A stretch of DNA of 34,324 nt from Rhodobacterales bacterium (GTDB taxonomy: Bacteria > Pseudomonadota > Alphaproteobacteria > Rhodobacterales > Rhodobacteraceae), in the NCBI GenBank assembly GCA_003228875.1, contig QIGK01000124.1:1-34324 (forward strand), written 5' to 3'. Shown piece by piece: positions 23,328 to 30,936 of the stretch. The notes under the pieces are model-generated. The model saw only the letters and a program-made list of their open reading frames with translations, was not told the DNA's origin and did not search any database. The first letter of the stretch is position 1. Every line of letters begins with the position of its first letter. A program made the position numbers and the translations under genes.

Positions 23328-23819
23328 ATGACAAGAATTTTTGCAGCTTTGTTTGCGGTGGTATTTGCCATGGCCGGGTCGGCATACGCCCATTCGTTTA
23401 ACGCGCTTTTGGTTGGCGCAGATGTGGGGAACAGCGGCGCTTATGACGGATTTCGGCTGGCAACAAAAGAACGCGATGGCCACGCGGCGGAGGAATCAGA
23501 CGGGCATCTGGGCGGGCTGGATGTCTATATTTTCAGTGCTGATAGCGTTGAAGATATTCAGCAATCTGTTGATCGGGACGCAATTGATATTGTTGTGCTG
23601 CTTCAGGATATGCCGGTGGATGTTGAAACTTACAAACTGATTTCTGAGGCGGAATTGATCACGCCTGACCGTAACGAAATATTGGTTCAAAATAATTTTG
23701 CTGAGCGTTTTGAAGCGGATTATGGCGTTCTGCCGAGTGAGCAAGCTATGCGTGGCTATATAGCAGCACAAATTATTGAGGGTTTTGTGCGCGGCAATTT
23801 AGAATTTGACAACCGCTAA
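23328..23819 (+). CDS. Small secreted protein resembling a shortened type I periplasmic binding protein
   Basis: A 163-residue protein with a signal peptide (MTRIFAALFAVVFAMAGSAYA). The mature start HSFNALLVGADVGNSGAYDG, then GFRLATKERDGHAAEESDGH and LGGLDVYIFSADS (to residue 72), looks like the first strand-helix-strand of a Liv-type binding protein, and PSEQAMRGYIAAQIIEGFV (136-154) looks like its last helix; the roughly 200 residues normally between are missing. So it may be a compressed single-lobe remnant or a new domain of this ancestry. No frameshift or premature stop is visible. ATG at 23328 has AAGGAA upstream; an in-frame ATG at 23307 is possible. It sits just upstream of the pyruvate carboxylase gene and divergent from uvrD. 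Confidence 0.72.
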   Translation: MTRIFAALFAVVFAMAGSAYAHSFNALLVGADVGNSGAYDGFRLATKERDGHAAEESDGHLGGLDVYIFSADSVEDIQQSVDRDAIDIVVLLQDMPVDVETYKLISEAELITPDRNEILVQNNFAERFEADYGVLPSEQAMRGYIAAQIIEGFVRGNLEFDNR

Positions 23820-23886
23820 GCGGGGGCTTTCCGCCCCCTCGTGCCATCCGGCACTCCCCCCGAGGATATTTTTGCGAAATAGAAAA
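23820..23886. repeat. Two-hairpin intergenic element with GGATATTTTT tail, copy 2
   Basis: One base after the stop of the secreted-protein gene come a GC hairpin (23822-23838: GGGGGC, 5-base loop, GCCCCC), a second hairpin (23841-23854: GTGCC-ATCC-GGCAC), a 9-base spacer, and the tail GGATATTTTTGCGAAATAG continuing to 23886. It matches copy 1 (2834-2897) in order, stem-loop size and spacing, although the hairpin sequences differ. The first hairpin could act as the terminator of the upstream gene. Confidence 0.7.
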
Positions 23887-23972
23887 GCGGGCGCAGCAGG
23901 TTTATGTTGCATTGCAATATCGGCTGACCAAGGCTAAGCAACAGGCAACCCCTGTCTTATGTGAGGTTCATC

Positions 23973-26900
23973 ATGAAAAACTTCTCCAAAATCCTGATCG
24001 CCAATCGTGGTGAAATTGCCATTCGCATCATGCGCGCCGCCAATGAAATGGGCAAACGCACCGTCGCGGTTTATGCTGAGGAGGACAAGCTGGGCCTGCA
24101 TCGGTTCAAATCTGACGAGGCATATCGCATTGGCGCGGGCATGGGGCCGGTCGCGGCTTATCTGAGCATTGACGAGATTATCCGCGTGGCGCTGGAATGC
24201 GGGGCGGATGCTATTCATCCGGGCTATGGTTTGCTGTCGGAAAACCCAGATTTTGTGGATGCTTGTGATGCCAACGGCATTACGTTTATCGGGCCAAAAG
24301 CGGCCACTATGCGGATGCTGGGCGACAAAGCCTCAGCAAGGCAAGTAGCGGTGGATGCAGGGGTGCCGGTGGTTCCCGCCACCGATGTTTTGCCTGACGA
24401 TATGGATGAGGTTCGGCGCATGGCAGCCGAGGTTGGCTATCCGTTTATGCTTAAGGCGTCATGGGGCGGCGGCGGGCGCGGTATGCGGCGCATTATGTCA
24501 GAGGACGCGTTGGAAGACATGGTATTGGAAGGCCGTCGCGAGGCTGAAGCGGCGTTTGGCAATGGCGAGGGTTTTCTGGAACGGCTAGTGCAGCGGGCGC
24601 GCCATGTCGAAGTGCAAATCCTTGGTGATCAGCACGGCGAGATTTATCATTTATGGGAGCGGGATTGCTCGGTTCAGCGCCGCAATCAAAAGGTAGTGGA
24701 GCGTGCGCCGGCACCTTATCTAAGCCAAGAACAGCGTGAGATGCTTTGCGCGTTAGGTCGCAAGATTTGCGCCCATGTTGGGTATGAATGCGCCGGAACC
24801 GTTGAGTTCCTGATGGATATGGACACCGAGGAGTTTTTCTTTATCGAAGTGAACCCTCGGGTGCAGGTCGAACATACGGTCACCGAGGAAGTCACCGGCA
24901 TTGATATTGTGCAAGCCCAAATTCTAATTGCTGAGGGCAAAACCATTCAAGAAGCCACGGGCAAAGCATCACAGGATGATATTCGCTTAAATGGCCACGC
25001 GATCCAAACCCGCATTACAACCGAAGACCCGCAGAACAATTTTATTCCGGATTATGGCCGGATCACCGCGTACCGATCAGCCACAGGAATGGGTATTCGC
25101 CTTGACGGCGGCACTGCTTATTCGGGCGGGGTTATTACGCGGTATTATGATAGTTTGCTTGTCAAAATAACCGCTTGGGCCCCAACGCCAGAAAAAGCCA
25201 TCAGCCGGATGGACCGCGCCTTGCGAGAATTCCGCATTCGCGGGGTTTCGACCAATATCGCTTTTGTTGAAAACCTGCTGAAACACCCTAAATTTCTTGA
25301 TAATACTTATACCACTACATTTATCGACAACACACCCGCGCTGTTTGAATTCAAAAAACGTCGTGATCGTGCCACCAAAATATTGACCTATATCGCTGAT
25401 ATTACCGTTAACGGGCATCCCGAAACTGCGGGCAGGGCGGAACCCTCTGCGCAAGCACGCCTAGCAATTGCGCCCGCGCTGCGTGGCGACCACGCACCCT
25501 ACGGCACCCGCAATTTGCTGGAGGATAAGGGCGCGCAAGCGGTGGCTGATTGGATGCTGGATCAAAAGCAGCTTTTGATCACTGATACCACCATGCGTGA
25601 CGGCCATCAAAGCTTGCTGGCCACGCGAATGCGGTCAATGGATATGCTGAATGTCGCCGAAAGCTATGCGTATAACTTGCCGCAATTGTTCTCAATGGAA
25701 TGCTGGGGCGGGGCCACGTTTGATGTAGCCTATCGTTTCTTGCAGGAATGCCCGTGGCAGCGGTTGCGTGATCTGCGCCAGCGCATGCCCAACCTGATGA
25801 CTCAAATGTTGCTGCGCGCCAGCAACGGGGTTGGCTATACCAATTATCCCGATAACGTTGTGCAGAAATTTGTCGCGCAGGCCGCTGAAACCGGCGTGGA
25901 TGTGTTTCGGGTATTTGATAGCCTTAACTGGGTTGAAAACATGCGGGTGGCGATGGACGCGGTGGTTGAATCTGGCAAGGTTTGCGAAGGCGCAATCTGT
26001 TATACCGGCGATATTCTGGACCCTGATCGGGCCAAATATGACCTGAAATATTACGTTGATATGGGCAAAGACCTAAAATCGGCTGGGGCGCATATTTTGG
26101 GCCTCAAGGACATGGCCGGCTTGCTAAAACCCGCCGCTGCACGGGTGCTTTTCAAAGCCCTGAAAGAAGAGGTTGGCCTGCCGATCCATTTTCACACGCA
26201 CGATACAAGTGGTATCGCGGCTGGCACAATTCTGGCAGCGACCGAAGCAGGCGTTGATGCTGTTGATCTGGCGATGGATGCATTTTCGGGTGGCACCTCT
26301 CAGCCTTGTTTGGGGTCAGTTGTTGAAGCCCTGAACCATACTGAGCGTGACACAGGTCTAGACATCAAAGCCATCCGGCAAATATCGGATTACTGGGAAG
26401 CAGTGCGTGGCCAATACACAGCCTTTGAATCCGGTCTTGCCGCCCCCGCATCCGAGGTCTATTTGCATGAAATGCCCGGCGGCCAGTTTACCAACCTCAA
26501 AGCACAGGCGCGCAGCATGGGGCTGGAAGAACGCTGGCACGAGGTGGCGCAAACCTATGCTGACGTTAACCAAATGTTTGGCGATATTGTGAAAGTAACG
26601 CCTTCCAGCAAAGTGGTTGGCGACATGGCTTTGATGATGGTTTCACAAGGTATTTCAAGGGCAGAGGTTGAAGACCCTGCGGTGGATGTTTCTTTCCCGG
26701 ATTCAGTTATTGATATGATGCGCGGCAATCTTGGCCAGCCTCCGGGTGGGTTTCCGGTTGCGTTTGTTGACAAGGTTTTGAAAGGCGAAAAACCCAACAC
26801 AGACCGCCCCGGCCTGTCGATGGGACCGGCTGATATTGAAGCCATTCGCGCCGATATTTCCAAGCAGCTTGATGGCTTTAAGATCGATAATGAGGATCTG

Positions 26901-27416
26901 TGCGGATACCTGATGTATCCCAAAGTTTTCCTCGATTACATGGGCCGCCACCGCGATTACGGACCGGTCCGCACCCTGCCAACCCACACGTTTTTCTATG
27001 GCATGCAACCCGGTGATGAAATCAGTGTTGAAATTGATCCCGGAAAAACCCTGGAAATTCGCCTACAAGCGGTTGGTGAAACCAATGATGACGGCAACGC
27101 CAAAGTATTTTTTGAGCTAAACGGCCAGCCGCGCAACATTCGGGTGCCTGATCGCAAAGCCGCAGCGATCACTGCCAAACGCCAAAAATCCGAAGCAGGG
27201 AACCCAAACCATATCGGCGCTCCGATGCCCGGTTTGATTGCAACCGTTGCGGTCTCGGTTGGCCAAGAGGTATTTGAGGGCGATTTGCTGCTAACAATCG
27301 AGGCGATGAAGATGGAAACCGGCATTCATGCCGACCGTGACGCGGTGGTCAAAGCGGTGCATGTTTCTGCCGGATCACAGGTGGATGCCAAGGATTTGCT
27401 GCTGGAACTGGAATAA
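23973..27416 (+). CDS. pyc: Pyruvate carboxylase
   Basis: A 1147-residue single-chain enzyme that carboxylates pyruvate to oxaloacetate, refilling the TCA cycle. Domains in order: biotin carboxylase (about 1-455: KILIANRGEIAIRIMRAANE, ATP loop GGGGRGM, EVNPRVQVEHTVTEEVTG), carboxyltransferase (about 525-800: DTTMRDGHQSLLATRMRS, metal ligands in HFHTHDTSG), the conserved LYPKVF-like region (YLMYPKVFLDYM), and a C-terminal biotinyl domain with EAMKMET. Full length for the family. ATG at 23973 has GAGG seven bases upstream and gives the standard start MKNFSKILIANRGE; an in-frame ATG at 23961 would add only four residues. It ends five bases before a converging gene. Confidence 0.96.
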   Translation: MKNFSKILIANRGEIAIRIMRAANEMGKRTVAVYAEEDKLGLHRFKSDEAYRIGAGMGPVAAYLSIDEIIRVALECGADAIHPGYGLLSENPDFVDACDANGITFIGPKAATMRMLGDKASARQVAVDAGVPVVPATDVLPDDMDEVRRMAAEVGYPFMLKASWGGGGRGMRRIMSEDALEDMVLEGRREAEAAFGNGEGFLERLVQRARHVEVQILGDQHGEIYHLWERDCSVQRRNQKVVERAPAPYLSQEQREMLCALGRKICAHVGYECAGTVEFLMDMDTEEFFFIEVNPRVQVEHTVTEEVTGIDIVQAQILIAEGKTIQEATGKASQDDIRLNGHAIQTRITTEDPQNNFIPDYGRITAYRSATGMGIRLDGGTAYSGGVITRYYDSLLVKITAWAPTPEKAISRMDRALREFRIRGVSTNIAFVENLLKHPKFLDNTYTTTFIDNTPALFEFKKRRDRATKILTYIADITVNGHPETAGRAEPSAQARLAIAPALRGDHAPYGTRNLLEDKGAQAVADWMLDQKQLLITDTTMRDGHQSLLATRMRSMDMLNVAESYAYNLPQLFSMECWGGATFDVAYRFLQECPWQRLRDLRQRMPNLMTQMLLRASNGVGYTNYPDNVVQKFVAQAAETGVDVFRVFDSLNWVENMRVAMDAVVESGKVCEGAICYTGDILDPDRAKYDLKYYVDMGKDLKSAGAHILGLKDMAGLLKPAAARVLFKALKEEVGLPIHFHTHDTSGIAAGTILAATEAGVDAVDLAMDAFSGGTSQPCLGSVVEALNHTERDTGLDIKAIRQISDYWEAVRGQYTAFESGLAAPASEVYLHEMPGGQFTNLKAQARSMGLEERWHEVAQTYADVNQMFGDIVKVTPSSKVVGDMALMMVSQGISRAEVEDPAVDVSFPDSVIDMMRGNLGQPPGGFPVAFVDKVLKGEKPNTDRPGLSMGPADIEAIRADISKQLDGFKIDNEDLCGYLMYPKVFLDYMGRHRDYGPVRTLPTHTFFYGMQPGDEISVEIDPGKTLEIRLQAVGETNDDGNAKVFFELNGQPRNIRVPDRKAAAITAKRQKSEAGNPNHIGAPMPGLIATVAVSVGQEVFEGDLLLTIEAMKMETGIHADRDAVVKAVHVSAGSQVDAKDLLLELE

Positions 27417-27421
27417 GCTGG

Positions 27422-28018
27422 TTAGGCCTTTTTACGCCGCAGCCACCATTCGGCAAAGATCATGTTTGGTATCCAGCACAGCCATGCAACATAGACCGAT
27501 GCTTCGGTATAGGTAAAATCGTTTGCCATAAAACCAATCAGAAAAAGGCGCAGGGTTACTGCGGCAAAGGTGATGGCAAAGGAACGGATCATCCAGCGGC
27601 GGTGCAGAGCGATTTTGCGTTTCACGGCATAGAAAATTGCAATGGAAGTTGTGATAAACCATAAGACCGACAGCAATCCAAACCCCAATTGCGCAGAAAT
27701 TCCGCCAGCAGCATTTATAGCAATGATCAGCCCCGAAATGCTGGCCAGCAGGATCGCAACGCCATAAATACGGCCCAGCCAGCGATGCAGGGTTTTGTGT
27801 TTTCTGTGCATCGTTGGGAAAAGCTGTATCGCGCCAATTATCAGGGCGACGGGGCCTGTTGTCACATGAATTATAAACGCGGTTCGGCGATCCGCAATCT
27901 GCCCAAGCGTACCAGGAAATGACACTTCCAGCCCCAGACCCAAAAACCGATAAGTGGTCAATCCAACTAAAAGACTGAGAAAGGCCATGACATAAAGTTG
28001 AATTTTAGTGGCTTGCAT
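27422..28018 (-). CDS. DUF2306 family membrane protein
   Basis: A 198-residue protein with about six membrane segments. Seen: FIIHVTTGPVALIIGAIQLFP, then a basic loop RKHKTLHRWLGRIYG, and KRKIALHRRWMIRSFAITFAAVTLR, the repeated H-R-W pattern of DUF2306. The function of the family is unknown; some members are thought to sit in heme- or quinone-related membrane roles. ATG at 28018 has AAGGAA upstream. The gene is divergent from the TetR-type regulator, whose dyad operator overlaps its likely promoter, so it is the natural target of that regulator. Confidence 0.84.
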   Translation of the reverse strand: MQATKIQLYVMAFLSLLVGLTTYRFLGLGLEVSFPGTLGQIADRRTAFIIHVTTGPVALIIGAIQLFPTMHRKHKTLHRWLGRIYGVAILLASISGLIIAINAAGGISAQLGFGLLSVLWFITTSIAIFYAVKRKIALHRRWMIRSFAITFAAVTLRLFLIGFMANDFTYTEASVYVAWLCWIPNMIFAEWWLRRKKA

Positions 28019-28033
28019 GAGTGATTCCTTATT

Positions 28034-28073
28034 TTTACACTGTCTAGATAGAGTTGCGTCTTGACAGTGTAAA
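28034..28073. promoter_or_regulatory. Divergent operator/promoter region between the DUF2306 gene and its TetR-type regulator
   Basis: TTTACACTGTC (28034-28044) and GACAGTGTAAA (28063-28073) form an exact 11-bp inverted repeat. Around the first arm lies a tighter quasi-palindrome centred on TCTAGA (28037-28054), a common TetR-operator shape. On the minus strand TTTACA (28073-28068) and TATCTA (28050-28045) are spaced 17 bases, giving a promoter for the membrane-protein gene. On the plus strand a perfect TTGACA (28061-28066) lies in the second arm, with CAAAAT 17 bases on, just before the regulator's ATG at 28095. The dyad thus covers both promoters, which fits autoregulation. Confidence 0.65.
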
Positions 28074-28094
28074 GCCCCTTTGTCAAAATAAATT

Positions 28095-28709
28095 ATGACC
28101 AAGCTAGAAAAACCCCACCATCACGGCGACCTGCGCGAAGCTTTGGTAATCGCAGGCATCGAATTGATGGAGGAAAACGGTGTTGATGCGCTGACTTTGC
28201 GCAAATGCGCGGCGCGTGCGGGGGTTTCGCACGCCGCGCCAGCCCACCATTTTAAAGGCATTGCCAGCTTGAAAATAGCGATCATGGCCCGCGGCCACAG
28301 TTTTTTTGCAACAGCCATTGCCAAGGAAATGACCCGCACACCACCAGACCCGATGGCGCAGCTCCAAGCCGTGTGTCAGGGGTATCTGGTTTTTGCCAAC
28401 CGTCATAACCCCTTGTTTCAATTGATGTTTAATTCGTCAAATACTGATCTTAGCACCATAACACCTGCTGTTGCGGCAGAATTCCTGCAAAATGCGCATG
28501 AATCTTATGGCTTGTTAAAGCAGGCCTGCGAACCGTTTGAAAATGCCCCCGGCGCAGCGAACAGCACCGAAATCACCGTTTGGTCTTTGGTTCACGGATT
28601 TGCCATGCTGTTTAACAAAGATAGCAGCCGCGCCGCGCCCACCGGACCCATTCCCGAATTTGCAAAAATTCTGGCAGGTCTGGAGCTTCGAATTAAGCCC
28701 GGTTTATAA
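28095..28709 (+). CDS. TetR-family transcriptional regulator
   Basis: A 204-residue regulator. The N-terminal helix-turn-helix domain (about 12-57) reads LREALVIAGIELMEENGVDALTLRKCAARAGVSHAAPAHHF, including the recognition helix VSHAAPAHHFKG. The C-terminal domain (PLFQLMF, then WSLVHGFAMLF) fits the TetR_C_13/WHG type. The N-terminus is rich in His (KPHHHGDLR), as usual in this subgroup. The start at 28095 has no Shine-Dalgarno sequence and the likely -10 lies about 6-10 bases upstream, so the mRNA may be leaderless. The 3' end overlaps the converging small membrane-protein gene by 17 bases. Confidence 0.88.
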   Translation: MTKLEKPHHHGDLREALVIAGIELMEENGVDALTLRKCAARAGVSHAAPAHHFKGIASLKIAIMARGHSFFATAIAKEMTRTPPDPMAQLQAVCQGYLVFANRHNPLFQLMFNSSNTDLSTITPAVAAEFLQNAHESYGLLKQACEPFENAPGAANSTEITVWSLVHGFAMLFNKDSSRAAPTGPIPEFAKILAGLELRIKPGL

Positions 28710-29070
28710 ATTTTGCGGATAAGGCAGAAATACTGGCGAATAATCCGGTAACGAATCCGACAAAGCCAAAGTGCCAGATTTGACCAGCATAACGGTTTTC
28801 CGCATAAGAAATCGCAAAAGTTTCTTTGCCAGAACTACTTGTTTGCAAGGCAAGCGCGGTCAGTATCAAAAGCAAAATAATCACGCCCCAGCTTGGCCGT
28901 GGCAATATCAGACCAATGACAATCAGCCCAAAACCCAACCCCAGTAACGTTGCGCTTTGTGACCAGAAAGGATGCGCGCCAAGCTGGACCCAAAAACCAA
29001 TAATATGCGCGCCAAAAAGAGCCAAAGCAATGATAGCAACACTGAAACCGAGCTTAATATAGGCTTTCAT
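28693..29070 (-). CDS. Small membrane protein of unknown function
   Basis: A 125-residue protein with four probable membrane helices (about 7-27, 39-57, 60-77 and 98-120). I do not recognise a family. The N-terminal helix (LGFSVAIIALALFGAHIIGF) could be a signal anchor, and a polar loop (SSSGKETFAISYAENRYAGQ) lies between helices 3 and 4, probably periplasmic. ATG at 29070 has GGAAAG seven bases upstream. It converges on and overlaps the TetR-type gene by 17 bases and is divergent from the tRNA-Gly gene. Its reading frame and hydrophobic periodicity are good, so it is probably real. Confidence 0.7.
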   Translation of the reverse strand: MKAYIKLGFSVAIIALALFGAHIIGFWVQLGAHPFWSQSATLLGLGFGLIVIGLILPRPSWGVIILLLILTALALQTSSSGKETFAISYAENRYAGQIWHFGFVGFVTGLFASISALSAKFINRA

Positions 29071-29199
29071 TTTATGCTTTCCGAGGCTGAAATAGCCATG
29101 ATCAAAGGGTGCAAAACTTTTCTGGAAAGCGCAATCCCCGCTTATTCAATCCCGCGTGATTATCGCCTAAATTTATTCGCCAAAATCTGGATTTTCCTC

Positions 29200-29227
29200 T
29201 TGTGCATCTTTGCTCAATCCGTATAAC
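29200..29227 (+). promoter_or_regulatory. Promoter of tRNA-Gly
   Basis: TTGTGC (29200-29205) and TATAAC (29222-29227) are spaced by 16 bases, and the mature tRNA begins 18 bases after the -10 box. This is the usual distance for a stable-RNA promoter. Confidence 0.55.
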
Positions 29228-29245
29228 TCCGGCTCACCATCGGAT

Positions 29246-29320
29246 GCGGGCGTAGCTCAGTGGTAGAGCACTTCGTTGCCAACGAAGATGTCGTGAGTTC
29301 GAATCTCATCGCCCGCTCCA
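29246..29320 (+). tRNA. tRNA-Gly(GCC)
   Basis: A full cloverleaf of 75 bases. Acceptor stem GCGGGCG pairs with CGCCCGC; D-arm GCTCAGTGGTAGAGC; anticodon arm CTTCG-TTGCCAA-CGAAG with anticodon GCC; T-arm GTGAG-TTCGAAT-CTCAT; discriminator T and an encoded CCA at 29318-29320. The glycine identity follows from GCC. No repeat of the 3' end was seen downstream, so there is no sign of an integrated element using it as an attachment site. Confidence 0.97.
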
Positions 29321-29845
29321 ATTGATTTTCCCATACATGATCGCCGGCATGATAGCTTGCCGAATTAGGTCTTGAAATGTTGTGGATATTTCGCAGAACA
29401 CCCGCTTTTTCAGATAATCAGTTTGCATAAGCTATTTTTACAGTGCGAATATTCTCTTGATTAAGCTCCGTGGTGACGCTTTCTAATTAGCTGATATGGC
29501 GATTCCTGAAATTTGAATACCCAAGTGGCAAGTCCTACCTATTTTAGCAAACCGATCACATAGTTTTTGTTATACCTAGGATACCAAAATTAAGATGCGC
29601 TATGGATTAATGAGGTATTCAGATGAATTTTGCTGGAATCACCCTGAATAATAAGTAAAAAACCTTGATTTTTAGTATAATTATGCCTGACATCGAATTT
29701 CTCTTGATCTTCGAAGTTTGGACTGATAAATCTTATTGCAATCATACCAAAACTCAATTCTGGGCGAAAAATGGACTGATATGTCAGCGTCCGAACAGTT
29801 GCTCAGATGCTGAACTTGCAGCAATAATATCCCGAGGGGGACATC
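29321..29845. other. AT-rich intergenic region between tRNA-Gly and the sugar operon
   Basis: About 525 bases with no supportable gene; the open frames present are short and lack ribosome sites or family likeness. It holds a 25-base imperfect dyad at 29565-29589 (TTTTG and CAAAA ends, 9 of 12 pairs) and a perfect TATAAT at 29676-29681 without a good -35 box. These are the best candidates for the control region of the downstream aldo/keto reductase operon. Base composition is lower in GC than in the flanking genes. Confidence 0.6.
29565..29589. promoter_or_regulatory. Candidate operator dyad upstream of the sugar operon
   Basis: A 25-base odd-centred dyad (TTTTGTTATACC-T-AGGATACCAAAA), with 9 of 12 base pairs symmetric, about 87 bases before a TATAAT at 29676. 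It could bind a LacI-, GntR- or IclR-type sugar regulator. No regulator gene lies in the operon part that is visible. Confidence 0.3.
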
Positions 29846-30925
29846 TTGGATATCAGCGAAACCCGGCAGATTGGCCGAACCGATTTGAAAATGCCAATCT
29901 TTGGACTTGGCGCAAACCCGCTTGGCGGCTTGTATGAACCAATTTCATATGAAGATGTCGCAGCGACCATTGATTGCGCTTATGAAGCAGGCGTGCGGTA
30001 TTTTGATATGGCACCGGTTTATGGCTATGGCAATGCTGAAAAAAATGTCGGGCGCGCGCTACAAAGCCAACCACGTGACGATTATTTTGTCACCACCAAA
30101 ATCGGGCGGTTGTTGCTTGATCCCGAAGACCCGAACACCCCTGCCGATCGTGAAGATGTCATGGTGATCTGGGAGGGCGAGCAGCTTTATAAAGGCACTG
30201 ACGCGGTGCGCCCCTATTTTGATTTCACCTATGACGGTGTGCATCGCTCGATCGAGGCCAGCCTGAAACGCACCGGTTTGGATCGTTTTGACGCGCTGCA
30301 TATTCACGACCCGGACCTGTTTCCAGATGAAGCAATAGACGGGGCGTTCCGCGCTTTATCTGAACTCAAAGACCAAGGTGTGATCAGCGCCATTGGGTGC
30401 GGCATGAACCAGTGGGAAATGCTGGCTGAATTTGCTGATCGCGCGCCGTTTGACTGTTTTCTGTTGGCTGGGCGGTATTCATTGCTGGACCAATCGGCGT
30501 TGCCCGGGCTGATGCCGGTTTGCCTGCGCAATAACATCTCGCTTATTGTTGGCGGGGTTTATAACAGCGGGATTCTTTCGCATCCCGATCCGGGGTCGAT
30601 CGGCAAAGTGTCCAGTGCTGGCGATGCCATTGGCAGCTGGACCGAAAATGTCACCTTTAATTATGTGCCCGCCCCACCCGAAATTATTGAGCGCGCTGGC
30701 GCTATGAAACGCATTTGCGATGATCACGGCACCAGCCTTAAGGCCGCCGCCATACAGTTTCCGTTGCACCATCCGGCTGTGGCCTCGGTGTTGATGGGGC
30801 CGCGCACGCCGGAACATGTGCTGGATAATATCAAAGCCTTTACAGACCCGGTGCCCGCTGCACTGTGGTCAGACATGAAAGCAGCAGGTTTTCTAGAAGC
30901 TGAGGCACCTACACCGGCGGGCTGA
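29846..30925 (+). CDS. Aldo/keto reductase, L-fucose/D-threo-aldose dehydrogenase-like
   Basis: A 359-residue NAD(P)-dependent oxidoreductase of the AKR TIM-barrel fold. Catalytic residues are visible: Asp54 and Tyr59 (FDMAPVYGYG), Lys85 (VTTKIGR) and a His in LHIHDPD (152 or 154). The opening GRTDLKMPIFGLGANPLGGL and the segment YDGVHRSIEASLKRTGLDRFDALH resemble aldose dehydrogenases that oxidise L-fucose, L-galactose or D-arabinose to the lactone. The start is TTG at 29846, supported by GAGGGGG (29834-29840) five bases upstream; no ATG fits. It is the first gene of a same-strand sugar-oxidation operon with a lactonase next, so dehydrogenase activity is likely. Confidence 0.87.
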   Translation: MDISETRQIGRTDLKMPIFGLGANPLGGLYEPISYEDVAATIDCAYEAGVRYFDMAPVYGYGNAEKNVGRALQSQPRDDYFVTTKIGRLLLDPEDPNTPADREDVMVIWEGEQLYKGTDAVRPYFDFTYDGVHRSIEASLKRTGLDRFDALHIHDPDLFPDEAIDGAFRALSELKDQGVISAIGCGMNQWEMLAEFADRAPFDCFLLAGRYSLLDQSALPGLMPVCLRNNISLIVGGVYNSGILSHPDPGSIGKVSSAGDAIGSWTENVTFNYVPAPPEIIERAGAMKRICDDHGTSLKAAAIQFPLHHPAVASVLMGPRTPEHVLDNIKAFTDPVPAALWSDMKAAGFLEAEAPTPAG

Positions 30926-30936
30926 AAGGACAGATC

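Noticed and set aside
28972-29226. An 84-codon plus-strand frame overlapping the small membrane-protein start and running toward the tRNA
   Set aside because: No Shine-Dalgarno site, no family likeness, and most of it is antisense to the membrane-protein gene.
29318-29845. Possible integrated element or att site after tRNA-Gly
   Set aside because: No second copy of the tRNA 3' end, no integrase or phage-like gene was found in the window.
29665-29937. A 90-codon frame just before and into the aldo/keto reductase
   Set aside because: It overlaps the well-supported enzyme start in another frame and has no motif or ribosome site.
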